Shown: piece after piece, positions 1 through 9,126 of the stretch | How the letters are laid out: each line of letters opens with the position of its first letter | How positions within the stretch are numbered: position 1 is the stretch's first letter | Source of the DNA: Myxococcota bacterium | Lineage (GTDB): Bacteria > Myxococcota_A > Polyangia > JAAYKL01 | Direction: 5' to 3' | Assembly (NCBI GenBank): GCA_030065855.1 | Contig: JASJCT010000068.1 | Coordinates: 1 to 44,389, forward strand | DNA length: 44,389 nt | Made by a program: the position numbers and the translations under genes | Notes under the pieces: model-generated | Told to the model about the DNA's origin: nothing | Database searches by the model: none | The model's input: only the letters and a program-made list of their open reading frames with translations

Positions 1-25
1 GTCTACTCTTTCTTTCATTTATGGA

Positions 26-57
26 AATCCCCCCGGCCCCCTTTTTCAAGGGGGAGG
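26..57. repeat. Dispersed C/G-rich hairpin repeat
   Basis: A run of C, a CCGG step, then CCCCCTTTTTCAAGGGGG forms a hairpin (CCCCCTT/AAGGGGG type). A near-identical copy in opposite orientation lies at 44315-44347. Such short repeats are common in intergenic DNA of deltaproteobacteria. It lies just past the stop of the minus-strand lipoprotein gene and could help end that transcript, but no U-tract follows it there. Confidence 0.6.
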
Positions 58-117
58 GCTCTACCTGCACCAGCATCACTTGAGACCGCCACTTGTGGCG
101 GAAATCATGCCGCCGGT

Positions 118-1245
118 TTACCGGTGGTATTGACTTTCCACAAAACAGATGGCAGTGGGCGGTAGGTTGACCGAGATGGGGCCATTGGAGATCTCCTGGT
201 CTGTTGCCACATCGAAGATGCGGATCCCCGGATTGGAAAACGTACCGTCTGCTAGCCACAGCTGTTGGTTGTCAGGTGTGAGCTCTAACGCATTGTACGC
301 CCAAGTATCTGACACCAGGAGGTCTGTGAGTTTTTGACCTGTAGTAGGATTAAAGCTCACCAGGTGCGAAGCTACCTGAACGCCGTTCACAATGCCGATA
401 ATCGCGTATCCCTTACTCTCAGAGGCAATGACCGCGTCGGTGATATTGCCGCCCAGATCGTTTTCAGTGATCAAAAAGCCACTCAGGCTATGGTCGGATA
501 GGTCCAGCAATTCCAGCCCGCCGTCGTCCAGGGTCTGATAGGATCCGGTCTCCACGATCACCAGCTTGCCAAACGCCTCGCTAAAGCGAAGCCGCGTCGA
601 TGGGTTGCTCGACGTGAGGAATATCTCCTTTTCCACTGCGCCCGTCTGGGCGTTCAAGACCACGATAAGCCCCTGGTCGGCGGGTTCAAAGACCGAATTG
701 AGCCGCTGTACCGCCACATATACTGCATTGCCATGATGAAACATATAGGCCATCTCAGGAATACCATCGGCATCGGCATATGCGGATAGGTCAACTGTGC
801 CTAGTACCGTCCCTTGGGTGGGGTGCACCACCAGCATTTCAGCGCTGCTATACCTCGAAACATAGGCCCGGTCCGGTGAGACTACGGCAATATCGTATGG
901 ATTGCTGCCCGCCTCGACCGAGTATTCAGACGTTATGGCAAAGCCATTATTGGGATCCAGCACTATGACAGCGTCGCCGTTCAGTCGCTGCACGATGAAC
1001 GGCACATCGATAACAGGCGAGTAGGCACAGGTGGCGTCTGAGTGGATGAGTGCGATGTCGCTCGTGACTGCCGAGGTCTCCCGGTCGACGGTGGCGTAGG
1101 AACCGGTGGTCCAGTCGGAGGTGATCACAAGGACGGATCCCGCGCCGGCAAAATTTGTATCTATTGTTGAAGTTGTATCACAGGCTGTTAAATAACCGCA
1201 TATCACAATCGTGAGTAGCGTCCACCTGGCAATTTTTCTCATCAT
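118..1245 (-). CDS. Beta-propeller surface lipoprotein, BtuG-like partner of the upstream TonB receptor
   Basis: This 375-residue protein starts with a lipoprotein signal (MMRKIARWTLL..., lipobox LTAC, Cys22), so it should be lipid-anchored after export. The rest is a chain of short beta repeats of the YncE/DUF5074 kind, with phrases such as SVLVITSDW, DAVIVLDP, GLIVVLNAQTG, GGLELLDLSD and GIRIFDVATD, consistent with about seven propeller blades. The start is set by AAAGGAG six bases upstream. It follows the TonB receptor gene by 31 bp on the same strand and so should share its cobalamin riboswitch. In Bacteroides a propeller lipoprotein, BtuG, caps BtuB and captures vitamin B12. By architecture and context the same role is inferred here. 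The propeller assignment is fairly safe, the B12 role is not proven. Confidence 0.75.
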   Translation of the reverse strand: MMRKIARWTLLTIVICGYLTACDTTSTIDTNFAGAGSVLVITSDWTTGSYATVDRETSAVTSDIALIHSDATCAYSPVIDVPFIVQRLNGDAVIVLDPNNGFAITSEYSVEAGSNPYDIAVVSPDRAYVSRYSSAEMLVVHPTQGTVLGTVDLSAYADADGIPEMAYMFHHGNAVYVAVQRLNSVFEPADQGLIVVLNAQTGAVEKEIFLTSSNPSTRLRFSEAFGKLVIVETGSYQTLDDGGLELLDLSDHSLSGFLITENDLGGNITDAVIASESKGYAIIGIVNGVQVASHLVSFNPTTGQKLTDLLVSDTWAYNALELTPDNQQLWLADGTFSNPGIRIFDVATDQEISNGPISVNLPPTAICFVESQYHR

Positions 1246-1276
1246 TTCAATCTCCTTTGTGACTAAATGGCTCAGC

Positions 1277-3388
1277 TCATACTTTCCAATTTAGCGTGGC
1301 AAAAACACCCCGACCGGGAAGTGGAAACCCATCTAAGTCTCGGATAGGATGCGGCCGACCGTCACTCCCATCAAATATTATTTCATTTAGAATGTTTTTA
1401 ACTTTTACGGTTAAGCGTATGCGCCCGGGTCTGTTCTCCAGCCAGACACCGACATCGAATTGCCGGCGCGCGACCAGGTCATTTTTCAAATTGTAGGGAT
1501 CCAGGACACTATCGCCCACATAGGTTACATCACCAAAGCCACCGAGGCGCCACTGACCAAGCCCGCGACTCAGCTCGAGTCGCCCATAGGCTTCGTGGGT
1601 CGGTCGGCCTGGGATGCGATTGCCGTCGTGAAAGGGGCTTATCGATTCAATCCGTCCGTTCAAGTAGGTGTAGTTCCCTTGAATGGACATCACATCGAAG
1701 AGACGCACTGTGACCGCCGTCTCTACTCCCCAAATCATTGCACCCTCTATGTTTTCGGGACGTACCGAATATTGAGAATTGGGGACATAGGCGATAAGAT
1801 CATCCACCAACGAGGTAAACCAAGCCGCATCTAGGCGGAGACGGTTGAGGACGCTGCGCCCTTCAAAAAGATAGGTTATTCCAGCGTCTGCGTTGTATCC
1901 AACCTCAGCGGTGAGTTGTGGATTGCCCACAATAGATCCCTGGGAGCCGAACAGCTCGGTCAGATCCGGAGGGCGGAGGTAACGACCGCCATTAACGCGC
2001 AGCATAATGCCGTCTATGATCTCGTAGCGAATTCCCAATGCCGGGGTAAGGTTAAAATCCGAACGCGTGTAGGCTGGCATCCACCCCAGGATGCCGTGAA
2101 TCGGCCCTCCACCAAAACTTAGGTAGTGAAACGCGCCGCGTAAGGTGGTTACGATATCCACCTTTTTAAAAACGGTCCATTTGTGCTCGATACCGGCATC
2201 TACCCGAACCCGGTCGCTGGGGCTTTGTTTCTCCCCTTCATATGCCTCTGCGATAAGCTCTTGTTCCTTATAGCGTTCCAACCGCGCAGCCAGACGCAGG
2301 ATCAGCTGGTGAGATTCAGTGAATCGGGTATCGAGGACCGCATCGCCCCCGACAGCATGGGCAGCGGAGACGGTACGTTCACCGTTGATGCCCACCTCGT
2401 TATAGAGGTCATTGAAGTCTTGCTCAATGGTTAAATAGTTGATCCCGATGTGTAGATCCATGCACGACGCTAAAGCACGGTTCGCCCTCAGGCTCACCGC
2501 ATCTCTCAGTGTTCTCAGGCTGGCGTGCTCGGTGATCACGCTCTCTCTCCCTGGGATACCCTGGCGCTTGACAAACAAATCCGCAAGTGCAATCCACTTC
2601 CATTTCCCTGCTGTTCCGCCCAACTTCACGAGACCCGAGTACGAGGTGTGTGCGTTGTTCTGGCGGGCCATGATGCGGTCGTCGTCCTCATTGTACAAAG
2701 TACCGTTTCGGTTGAGGTAGTCGAAATTGCCCTCAGAGCCCTGCACTGAAAGGGCCACGAGTCCGGTGACCCCATGTACCTGGTTCTCGTGGGACAGGAA
2801 CAGACGAGAGGTTCGCCACGACCCATATGTGCCGGCCATTTCTGTGCGGGGTTCTTTAAACCGCCGGGTTTTTAAAACAACGGCGCCGCCAATGCCGCTC
2901 GTGCCCAGAATGAGGGGCGCGCTCCCCCGGTACACCTCGATGGTGGCCAGGGTATCGAGTGAGAGATCCGCCAGATTCACAGCGGCAAATCCCCCAGTGT
3001 TGAGCTCGATGCCGTCGAGGAAGATGGGCACCTGTTGGGGCGTAGAACCGCGAATGCTGGGGATGCTATAGGCCCCGATACCCCCAGTGCTTTGAACCTG
3101 CACCCCGACCGACGAGGAGAGTACATCAGACACGGATGTCAATGTGGTGGTCTCTTGGGACACATCGATGGTGTGGGCAAACCCGGTTCCCTCGTCAGTG
3201 GCGTAAATCCGATAGCCAGACACCACGGTCTCGTATAGGCCCTCATCCCCATCCTCAAAAAAGGACGGATCGATCTCAGGGTCATCCTCCCCTGTGGATT
3301 CGGTTTCCTGGGCCAGGGGGGTCAGGGGAAGCAGCAGCATGCATAAAAACAAGCACAGTAGATGAAAGTGTGGTGCGTGTTGTTTCAT
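1277..3388 (-). CDS. TonB-dependent outer-membrane receptor, BtuB-like (probable cobalamin uptake)
   Basis: The protein has about 703 residues: a signal peptide (MKQHAPHFHLLCLFLCMLLL), a TonB-box-like stretch ETVVSGYRIYA, a plug domain (SVSDVLSSSVGVQVQSTGG, IPSIRGSTPQQVPIFLDGI, IEVYRGSAPLILGTSGIGG) and a 22-strand-type barrel ending in an aromatic-rich strand (GRGVFATLNWKV). I chose the ATG at 3388 because it opens the signal peptide and has GGGAGAGG upstream. An upstream in-frame ATG at 3445 lies inside the riboswitch expression platform and has no signal sequence. The cobalamin riboswitch 62 bp upstream makes a corrinoid the likely substrate. Energy would come from TonB-ExbBD, which is not encoded here. 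The next gene is a propeller lipoprotein in the same transcription unit. Confidence 0.88.
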   Translation of the reverse strand: MKQHAPHFHLLCLFLCMLLLPLTPLAQETESTGEDDPEIDPSFFEDGDEGLYETVVSGYRIYATDEGTGFAHTIDVSQETTTLTSVSDVLSSSVGVQVQSTGGIGAYSIPSIRGSTPQQVPIFLDGIELNTGGFAAVNLADLSLDTLATIEVYRGSAPLILGTSGIGGAVVLKTRRFKEPRTEMAGTYGSWRTSRLFLSHENQVHGVTGLVALSVQGSEGNFDYLNRNGTLYNEDDDRIMARQNNAHTSYSGLVKLGGTAGKWKWIALADLFVKRQGIPGRESVITEHASLRTLRDAVSLRANRALASCMDLHIGINYLTIEQDFNDLYNEVGINGERTVSAAHAVGGDAVLDTRFTESHQLILRLAARLERYKEQELIAEAYEGEKQSPSDRVRVDAGIEHKWTVFKKVDIVTTLRGAFHYLSFGGGPIHGILGWMPAYTRSDFNLTPALGIRYEIIDGIMLRVNGGRYLRPPDLTELFGSQGSIVGNPQLTAEVGYNADAGITYLFEGRSVLNRLRLDAAWFTSLVDDLIAYVPNSQYSVRPENIEGAMIWGVETAVTVRLFDVMSIQGNYTYLNGRIESISPFHDGNRIPGRPTHEAYGRLELSRGLGQWRLGGFGDVTYVGDSVLDPYNLKNDLVARRQFDVGVWLENRPGRIRLTVKVKNILNEIIFDGSDGRPHPIRDLDGFPLPGRGVFATLNWKV

Positions 3389-3433
3389 GTCCGCTCGCCT
3401 CTCCCGCGAAGGCCTGAGCTTTGATAAAATGAT

Positions 3434-3449
3434 CGCGATGTACATCGCG
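3434..3449 (-). terminator. Putative expression-platform hairpin of the cobalamin riboswitch
   Basis: A perfect 16-nt palindrome (CGCGATGTACATCGCG) sits directly after the riboswitch aptamer. On the minus strand it is followed by ATCATTTTATC, which is U-rich. It can form a short stem-loop that would stop transcription when B12 is bound. The hairpin is seen in the sequence. The terminator role is inferred, and the U-tract is interrupted. Confidence 0.45.
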
Positions 3450-3450
3450 C

Positions 3451-3661
3451 GTTATCGGCAGGTCTTCGGACTCAAGGGCACTGCGAGGGGGGGTAAATAA
3501 ATCGCCTTCCTACTGGTCGCCGCTTCCCAGCCCACCATTGGGCCAGTGCTTAGGTGACGACGGTCGTTCCCTATTACCGCTGCGGGGCAGTCTCGGATTC
3601 TCACCGAGTTCCCTTTTGGCCTTGGCGTCGAAGATGAGCAGACACCCAAGGCACCGATAAC
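3451..3661 (-). promoter_or_regulatory. Cobalamin riboswitch (AdoCbl class aptamer)
   Basis: Read on the minus strand, the segment opens with GTTATCGGTGCC and closes with GAAGACCTGCCGATAAC, giving a P1 stem (GTTATCGG/CCGATAAC). The core carries the family hallmarks: GGGAACTCGGTGAGAATCCG, then ACTGCCCCGCAGCGGTAAT, and near the end a B12-box form (GTCCGAAGACCTGCC). The order, spacing and about 210-nt length fit the classical cobalamin riboswitch. It precedes the BtuB-like receptor gene, and binding of adenosylcobalamin would be expected to lower expression of the receptor and propeller genes. Confidence 0.93.
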
Positions 3662-3859
3662 CCCACTTACCTAGCAGAAGCGGCCAGGCCTGTCCAGAGG
3701 GAGCGGGGGACGATATTTACCAGATGAGGGGAGTAGGGTGCTGAACCGTCTTGTGGGCCCCCTCCCCCCAATGACCATTTGCCCACCGGGGGGAGGCCAG
3801 GAGGGGGGCTTTGGGAGACGGCCCCCAAAATGGGTAAGCACCCAGACGCGTATTGTTTA
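3662..3859. other. Intergenic spacer with G/C-rich inverted repeat
   Basis: No gene is visible. Between 3758 and 3812 runs of C (CCCCCTCCCCCC) and G (GGGGGGAGG, GGAGGGGGGC) can pair into a long imperfect hairpin. The spacer separates the minus-strand riboswitch leader from the plus-strand ileS promoter, so the riboswitch promoter should lie here. I could not place it with confidence. Confidence 0.5.
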
Positions 3860-3888
3860 TTGTTTTAAAGATATCATCTCTTTATAAT
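3860..3888 (+). promoter_or_regulatory. Predicted sigma-70 type promoter for ileS
   Basis: TTGTTT (3860-3865), a 17-base spacer and a perfect TATAAT (3883-3888) lie in a locally A/T-rich patch 35 bases upstream of the ileS start. This is a prediction from consensus only. No T-box leader was seen. Confidence 0.55.
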
Positions 3889-3922
3889 GCCGGCCCCAGA
3901 GGGGGGTAAAGGTAGAGGATAG

Positions 3923-6900
3923 ATGTACAAGAAAGTTGAACCATGGGTAGACATCATTGAGATCGAGCACAGAATTCAGAAATTCTGGGACGAGACCAAA
4001 GCGTTCGAAACACTGCGCAAAAAGAACGCAGGCGGGCCAAGTTGGTCCTTTCTCGACGGTCCGATTACTGCCAACAATCCAATGGGGGTCCACCACGCGT
4101 GGGGACGTACATTAAAAGACGCCTTTCAGCGCTATTGGGCCATGAACGGCCGGGAACTCAGGTACCAGAACGGCTTTGACTGCCAAGGCCTTTGGGTGGA
4201 GCACGAAGTCGAGAAGGAATTCGGATTTAAGTCGAAAAGAGATATTGAGTCCTACGGCATCGATACGTTTGTCGAACAGTGCAAAGCACGGGTGATCAAA
4301 TTCTCCGGGATCCAGACCCGGCAATCCATCCGCCTGGGCTACTGGATGGACTGGGACAATTCCTACTTCACCATGAGCGACGAGAACAACTACACCATCT
4401 GGTCGTTCCTCAAAAAGTGCCACGCGCGGGGCAAAATTTATCGCGGTACTGACGTCATGCCCTGGTCAGGTCGCTCGGGCACGGGGTATTCCCAAATGGA
4501 GGTGGTCGAGGGACGCAAGTTGGTGTCCCACGAAGCGATTTTCCTAAAATTCCCCCTGCGCGGCCGTGAAAAAGAGAACCTGCTCGTCTGGACCACCACG
4601 CCCTGGACCCTGACCAGTAATGTCGCTGCCATGGTGGGCGGCGATCTGGAATACGTCAAACTGAGATCAAACGCAGATGGCGAGCTCTACTACTTTGCCG
4701 CTGAGAATCTAAAGTTCGAACGCCTGAAGAGCCAGTACGAAGATAAAAAAGAGTGGATAAAAGGCGTACCCAAGCTCAAGACCCTCGATCAGATTTTCAG
4801 CGAAAAAGGCGGCTACAGCCTTGAGGGATATATCAAGGGCGCCGACATGGTCGGCTGGACCTACGACGGTCCCTTTGACGAGCTCGAAGCCCAACACATC
4901 AACGGCGGCTTTCCCTTTGACGACCCGTCCGTCGATACCAATGGGATAAGCGCCCATCGCGTCATCGATGGGGGTCAGGATCGATACGGCAATCAAGTGG
5001 TGGTTGCAGGAGAAGGCACGGGCATTGTCCACACCGCGCCCGGGTGCGGCGATATCGACCACGAAGTGGGGGTCAAGCTGGGCCTGCCCCATATCGCACC
5101 CCTGGATGACTCTGCCATATTCTTAGATAAATTTGGCGACTTGACCGGCAAGCATGCCCTGGCCGAGGAAACGGTCGCATTTATCATTGGCAGCCTGAAA
5201 GAAAAGAACCTCTTGGTCCACACCGAGCAATACCCCCACGTCTATCCCCATTGCTGGCGCAGCGGGGATCCCCTGGTGTTCCGCCTGGTGGATGAGTGGT
5301 ACATCAACATGGATTGGCGCGACGAGATCAAGGAAGTCGTCAAGCAAATCAATTGGATCCCGACGTGGGGTGAGGAACGGGAAAACGAATGGCTGACCAA
5401 TATGCGGGACTGGATGATCTCCAAGAAGCGCTATTGGGGATTGGCACTGCCCATCTGGCTGTGTCCGAAGTGCGATCATTTTGACGTCATCGGCAGCAAG
5501 GAAGAGCTAAAGGAACGGGCGATTGAGGGCTGGCAGGCCTTTGACGGCAACAGTCCCCATCGGCCATGGGTGGACAACGTCAAAATCAAATGCGAAAAGT
5601 GCGGTGAAACTGCAAGCCGTATCCCAGATGTGGGCAACCCGTGGCTGGATGCGGGCATTGTTCCGTACTCGACCGTTGCGTACAACACCAACCGCGAATA
5701 CTGGAAAAAATGGATCCCGGCCGACCTGGTCCTCGAGTGCTTTCCTGGCCAGTTCCGCAATTGGTTTTACTCCTTGCTCGCCATGAGCACGATGATGGAG
5801 AACATCCAGCCGTTCAAGACCCTGGTGGGCCACGCCCTGGTGCGGGATGAAAACGGCCAGGAGATGCACAAATCATCTGGCAATGCCATCTGGTTCGACG
5901 ATGCGGTGGAGAAGATGAGCGCGGATATCATGCGCTGGATCTACTGCGGCCACGAGAACACCAGCAATTTGAATTTCGGCTATGGCATTGCCCGGGAAAA
6001 GCGGGGAAAATTCTACAACACCCTCTGGAACGTGTATTCCTTTTTTGTCAATTACGCCCGATTGGACAAATGGGTGCCAGGCGCGAATCCCTCACCGGTT
6101 GAGGCACGACCGGATTTTGATCAATGGATCTTGAGCAACCTCCAACTGACCATCCGCAACGTTCGCAAAGGGCTCGAAACCTTTAGCACGCGCACATGCA
6201 CCCGGGCTATTGAACAATTCGTCGAAGACCTTTCTAACTGGTACGTGCGACACAGCCGCAGGAGATTTTGGAAGGGGGATGACGATGCAGACACGCGCAT
6301 GGCCTATGAAACGCTCTATGCGTGCCTTGACGTGTTGACCCGGCTGATCGCGCCCTTCATGCCGTTTACTGCAGAAGAAATCTACCAAAACCTCGTAAAA
6401 AGCCACGACGAGACAGCGCCTGTAAGCGTTCATCACACTGATTTTCCCGAGGTTGACGAACAACTGGTGGACGACCTGCTGAGCGAAGATATGCGCACGG
6501 CCGAACGGCTGATATCCCTTAGCCTGTCTGCCCGAGAAGCTTCAAAAATCAAGGTGCGGCAGCCCTTGGCCAAGCTGACCATCGGCACGGGCACAGCGCT
6601 TGAGCAGCGGGCAGCACAGCGATTCGGCGACCTTATCCGCGAAGACCTAAACGTCAAGGCCCTGGAGATTCTCGAGCCAGGGTCGCCCCAACCCGAGGTG
6701 CCCACCGAGTGGGTGGCCAAGCCCAACCTCAAGATCCTGGGCAAGCGTTTGAAGAGCAAGCTCAAGGCCTTTAAAGCTGCTTTTGCAGAAGTGGCCCCTG
6801 ACATTGCCAAGGCCTACAGTGCTGGTGAGGCTGGCTTTCGCGTTGTTGTCAATGGCGAGGACATCGCGCTAAAGCGAACTGACCTCATCGTCACCGAGCA

Positions 6901-7234
6901 GCAGGCCAAGAATGTGGCCCTGGCCATGGACGGGGATACGTGGGCCAGTTTCGATACCGAGATTACCGAACCACTGAGGGGTGAAGGCATCATGCGGGAG
7001 CTCCTCCGCCGGTTGCAGGTACAGCGCAGGGAGATCGGGTTGGAGATCGAAGACCGGGTCCACCTCACCTTTGCCACTGCCTCGCCTGTGATGAAGACGA
7101 TTTTCAATCAATACGCGGACTTCATCAAGGCCGAGCTTTTGGCACTGCAACTCACCGAGGGGGATGCGTCTGGGGGAGCGGCCTATGAGATTGATGGGGA
7201 AACCGTCACCGTAGCGATTGAAAAGGCCGACTGA
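3923..7234 (+). CDS. ileS: Isoleucine--tRNA ligase with GXHH signature motif
   Basis: This cytoplasmic class I synthetase of 1103 residues charges tRNA-Ile. Family marks are FLDGPITANNP, YWMDWDNSYFTMSDENNY, the editing-domain entry TTPWTLTSNVAA, GTGIVHTAPGCGDIDHE, PHRPWVDNV followed by a CxxC pair, and PDVGNPWLDAG. The usual HxGH reads G55-V-H-H58, so the first and third positions are swapped. The KMSKS loop reads E647-M-H-K-S651. The C-terminal anticodon-binding part and DUF5915-like tail run from about residue 720 to the end. GXHH has been reported, as I recall, in a clade of IleRS2 enzymes highly resistant to mupirocin. The start ATG at 3923 follows GGTAGAGGATAG and fits the family N-terminus. 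Whether this is the only ileS in the genome cannot be seen. Confidence 0.9.
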   Translation: MYKKVEPWVDIIEIEHRIQKFWDETKAFETLRKKNAGGPSWSFLDGPITANNPMGVHHAWGRTLKDAFQRYWAMNGRELRYQNGFDCQGLWVEHEVEKEFGFKSKRDIESYGIDTFVEQCKARVIKFSGIQTRQSIRLGYWMDWDNSYFTMSDENNYTIWSFLKKCHARGKIYRGTDVMPWSGRSGTGYSQMEVVEGRKLVSHEAIFLKFPLRGREKENLLVWTTTPWTLTSNVAAMVGGDLEYVKLRSNADGELYYFAAENLKFERLKSQYEDKKEWIKGVPKLKTLDQIFSEKGGYSLEGYIKGADMVGWTYDGPFDELEAQHINGGFPFDDPSVDTNGISAHRVIDGGQDRYGNQVVVAGEGTGIVHTAPGCGDIDHEVGVKLGLPHIAPLDDSAIFLDKFGDLTGKHALAEETVAFIIGSLKEKNLLVHTEQYPHVYPHCWRSGDPLVFRLVDEWYINMDWRDEIKEVVKQINWIPTWGEERENEWLTNMRDWMISKKRYWGLALPIWLCPKCDHFDVIGSKEELKERAIEGWQAFDGNSPHRPWVDNVKIKCEKCGETASRIPDVGNPWLDAGIVPYSTVAYNTNREYWKKWIPADLVLECFPGQFRNWFYSLLAMSTMMENIQPFKTLVGHALVRDENGQEMHKSSGNAIWFDDAVEKMSADIMRWIYCGHENTSNLNFGYGIAREKRGKFYNTLWNVYSFFVNYARLDKWVPGANPSPVEARPDFDQWILSNLQLTIRNVRKGLETFSTRTCTRAIEQFVEDLSNWYVRHSRRRFWKGDDDADTRMAYETLYACLDVLTRLIAPFMPFTAEEIYQNLVKSHDETAPVSVHHTDFPEVDEQLVDDLLSEDMRTAERLISLSLSAREASKIKVRQPLAKLTIGTGTALEQRAAQRFGDLIREDLNVKALEILEPGSPQPEVPTEWVAKPNLKILGKRLKSKLKAFKAAFAEVAPDIAKAYSAGEAGFRVVVNGEDIALKRTDLIVTEQQAKNVALAMDGDTWASFDTEITEPLRGEGIMRELLRRLQVQRREIGLEIEDRVHLTFATASPVMKTIFNQYADFIKAELLALQLTEGDASGGAAYEIDGETVTVAIEKAD

Positions 7235-7254
7235 ATCCCCTCTACCCGCACACC

Positions 7255-7455
7255 CTATCGCTGCTGTTTGCCCCGCTCCGACAGCAGCTCGCCGGCTGCC
7301 ATGTACTCGTCTTTTGGGAACTCCTGGATCCAAACGCGAATCGACGAAACCGGCGCGTCGATGGCGTCGTGGACAGCGGTTGTCACGGCCCGGAGAAGTT
7401 TTTCCTTTTGGTCTTTGGTCCGTCCTTCAGCCAGGTGGATTTCAATAAGTGGCAT
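7255..7455 (-). CDS. 4-oxalocrotonate tautomerase-family enzyme
   Basis: A 66-residue protein beginning MPLIEIHLAEGR, so that after Met removal Pro1 is the catalytic base. Arg11 and Arg39, the substrate-binding pair of 4-oxalocrotonate tautomerase, are present at the right spacing. Position 50, Phe in the classical enzyme, is Tyr. The family catalyses keto-enol tautomerisation or dehalogenation of small acids. The real substrate cannot be told. I chose the ATG at 7455 rather than an upstream in-frame ATG because the family requires Pro directly after Met. It is convergent with ileS and stands alone, with no catabolic genes beside it. Confidence 0.85.
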   Translation of the reverse strand: MPLIEIHLAEGRTKDQKEKLLRAVTTAVHDAIDAPVSSIRVWIQEFPKDEYMAAGELLSERGKQQR

Positions 7456-7735
7456 GGCTTTATTCACTCTCTTATTGCTGCAAAAAATAGATTTGTGGGC
7501 TTTACCCACTCTTGGGACTGCGCCCCAGCGAGATTAGGGTCATCTTGCCCTGAATTTGTGCCCATTTCCACTACTAGCAAACAAAACGAGCGATAAAACC
7601 TCGATTTCCAAAACGTCTTGGACTACAATGTCGCTACGGTTTCGGATCAGTTGCGGTTTCAGAAAGAGGAATCATCTCGGTCGGAGGGGTTGGGGAAACT
7701 TACAGGCGTTATCTGGCTTTAAAAAAGGGGGCAGC
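7456..7735. other. Intergenic spacer, no gene seen
   Basis: An open frame runs through this stretch into the methyltransferase gene, but the translation has no recognisable content and no ribosome site until 7736. I see no promoter match worth naming. Confidence 0.4.
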
Positions 7736-9091
7736 ATGTCGTTAAGCGCTCGTCTAAAATACGCACCCGATCATATTGTGGCGCTCAATGGGGATCAAAT
7801 CGCAACGCGCGATAGTATTCGAAAGAAAATTGCAAAGGGGGTGTATCCGCTTGAGGAAGTGCCTTGCTTTTGCGGAGAGACCGACGCTGTGCGCATTGCC
7901 GAGCGGGATCGGTACGGCCTACCGATTACGACAGTGCTGTGTATGCAGTGCGGCATCATGCGATCTTCTCCCAGGATGTCAGACCAGAGCACCGCTAAAT
8001 TCTACAGGAATGACTATCGCGCCCTCTACAGCGGTGCCCGCTCAAAAGACGAGCTTTTTGAAAACGGCATGGCCCGCGGCGAGATGATCGTCAAACAGAT
8101 GCCAAAACTCATCGGCCAGGTAGAGGTCGTTTACGATATCGGTTGCGGTACTGGCGGTATGCTCATGCCCTTCTCAAAAGCTGGAAAGACCGTTGTCGGA
8201 TGCGATACTGACGAGGCCTATCTAGCATATGGCCGTGACAAAGGCCTTGATCTGATTAACGGAAACGCGGGCGATATTCTCAAGGCTAAGGGCAAACCAG
8301 CGGACCTCGTGATTCTGTCCCACACGATGGAACATTTTTTAGACCTCCGTTCGGAAATTGGGGCTGTCGTCGATACCCTACGCCCGGGCGGATTCCTCAT
8401 GGTCCAGGTGCCAGGTATCCGAAGTGTGGTGTCAAGTGAATATAAAGGCGATATCCTCTTGTATTTACAAAATGCTCACAACTACCATTTTACAGCCCAG
8501 ACATTGACCTTTGTCTTGCAATCCGTGGGTCTGGAAGTGATCGCCGTCGACGAGACCATTAATGTTGCAGCCCGTCGACCTGAAAACTGGTCACCCACTG
8601 CAACAAAGGCTGCCATACCACCTGGTGAGGCACTTTATATTCTCTCATTTTTAGCCGAAACAGAACGCAGTTTCATCGCCAAGGACCTCCCAATGGCAAC
8701 TGCGGCGGCAACTGATCCGTGGCCGTTGTCGACGCACGCTGCTTTGCGGGTCCTTGCCTGGCCCCGATACGACGATATCAAGAGCATTCAGCGGGTGCTT
8801 ACCGTTGCCGAGCCCCTATTTGGGAACAGCGACGCGTGCCTGTGCTTGCGGCACGACAACGCCGTTGATATTCCCCTTGTCCAAGTCGAAGCGCAGCTCA
8901 AAAAGGCCTGTGATGCCCTGAATCGCGGGGACGATCTCAACGTGCTCATCGTCGACGACCCGATTGCCAAAGCAGACCTACCGCGATTGGGCAAATCCCT
9001 GACCTGTGCCCTGCAAACAGACCCAGATACCGACCCGGTACGGGATGCGTTCATTGCCGGACTTGGCATTGAGATCATTTCCAGTAACTAA
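7736..9091 (+). CDS. Zinc-ribbon class I SAM-dependent methyltransferase
   Basis: 451 residues. The N-terminus holds two cysteine pairs (PCFCGE and VLCMQCGIM) in the arrangement seen in sugar C-methyltransferases and related enzymes of polysaccharide or antibiotic pathways, suggesting a zinc site. The methyltransferase fold follows: VYDIGCGTGGML (SAM-binding motif I), VVGCDTDEAYL, DLVILSHTMEHFLDL and LRPGGFLMVQVPGI. The last 150 residues are not recognised. The ATG at 7736 is chosen because AAAAAAGGGGG lies just upstream. The open frame extends to 7556 but without coding character. It is not in an obvious operon, so the substrate, perhaps a nucleotide sugar or surface glycan, is unknown. Confidence 0.75.
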   Translation: MSLSARLKYAPDHIVALNGDQIATRDSIRKKIAKGVYPLEEVPCFCGETDAVRIAERDRYGLPITTVLCMQCGIMRSSPRMSDQSTAKFYRNDYRALYSGARSKDELFENGMARGEMIVKQMPKLIGQVEVVYDIGCGTGGMLMPFSKAGKTVVGCDTDEAYLAYGRDKGLDLINGNAGDILKAKGKPADLVILSHTMEHFLDLRSEIGAVVDTLRPGGFLMVQVPGIRSVVSSEYKGDILLYLQNAHNYHFTAQTLTFVLQSVGLEVIAVDETINVAARRPENWSPTATKAAIPPGEALYILSFLAETERSFIAKDLPMATAAATDPWPLSTHAALRVLAWPRYDDIKSIQRVLTVAEPLFGNSDACLCLRHDNAVDIPLVQVEAQLKKACDALNRGDDLNVLIVDDPIAKADLPRLGKSLTCALQTDPDTDPVRDAFIAGLGIEIISSN

Positions 9092-9126
9092 GGCTTTACC
9101 TCAGCTCAAGCGTCTCCTTCTCGCTG

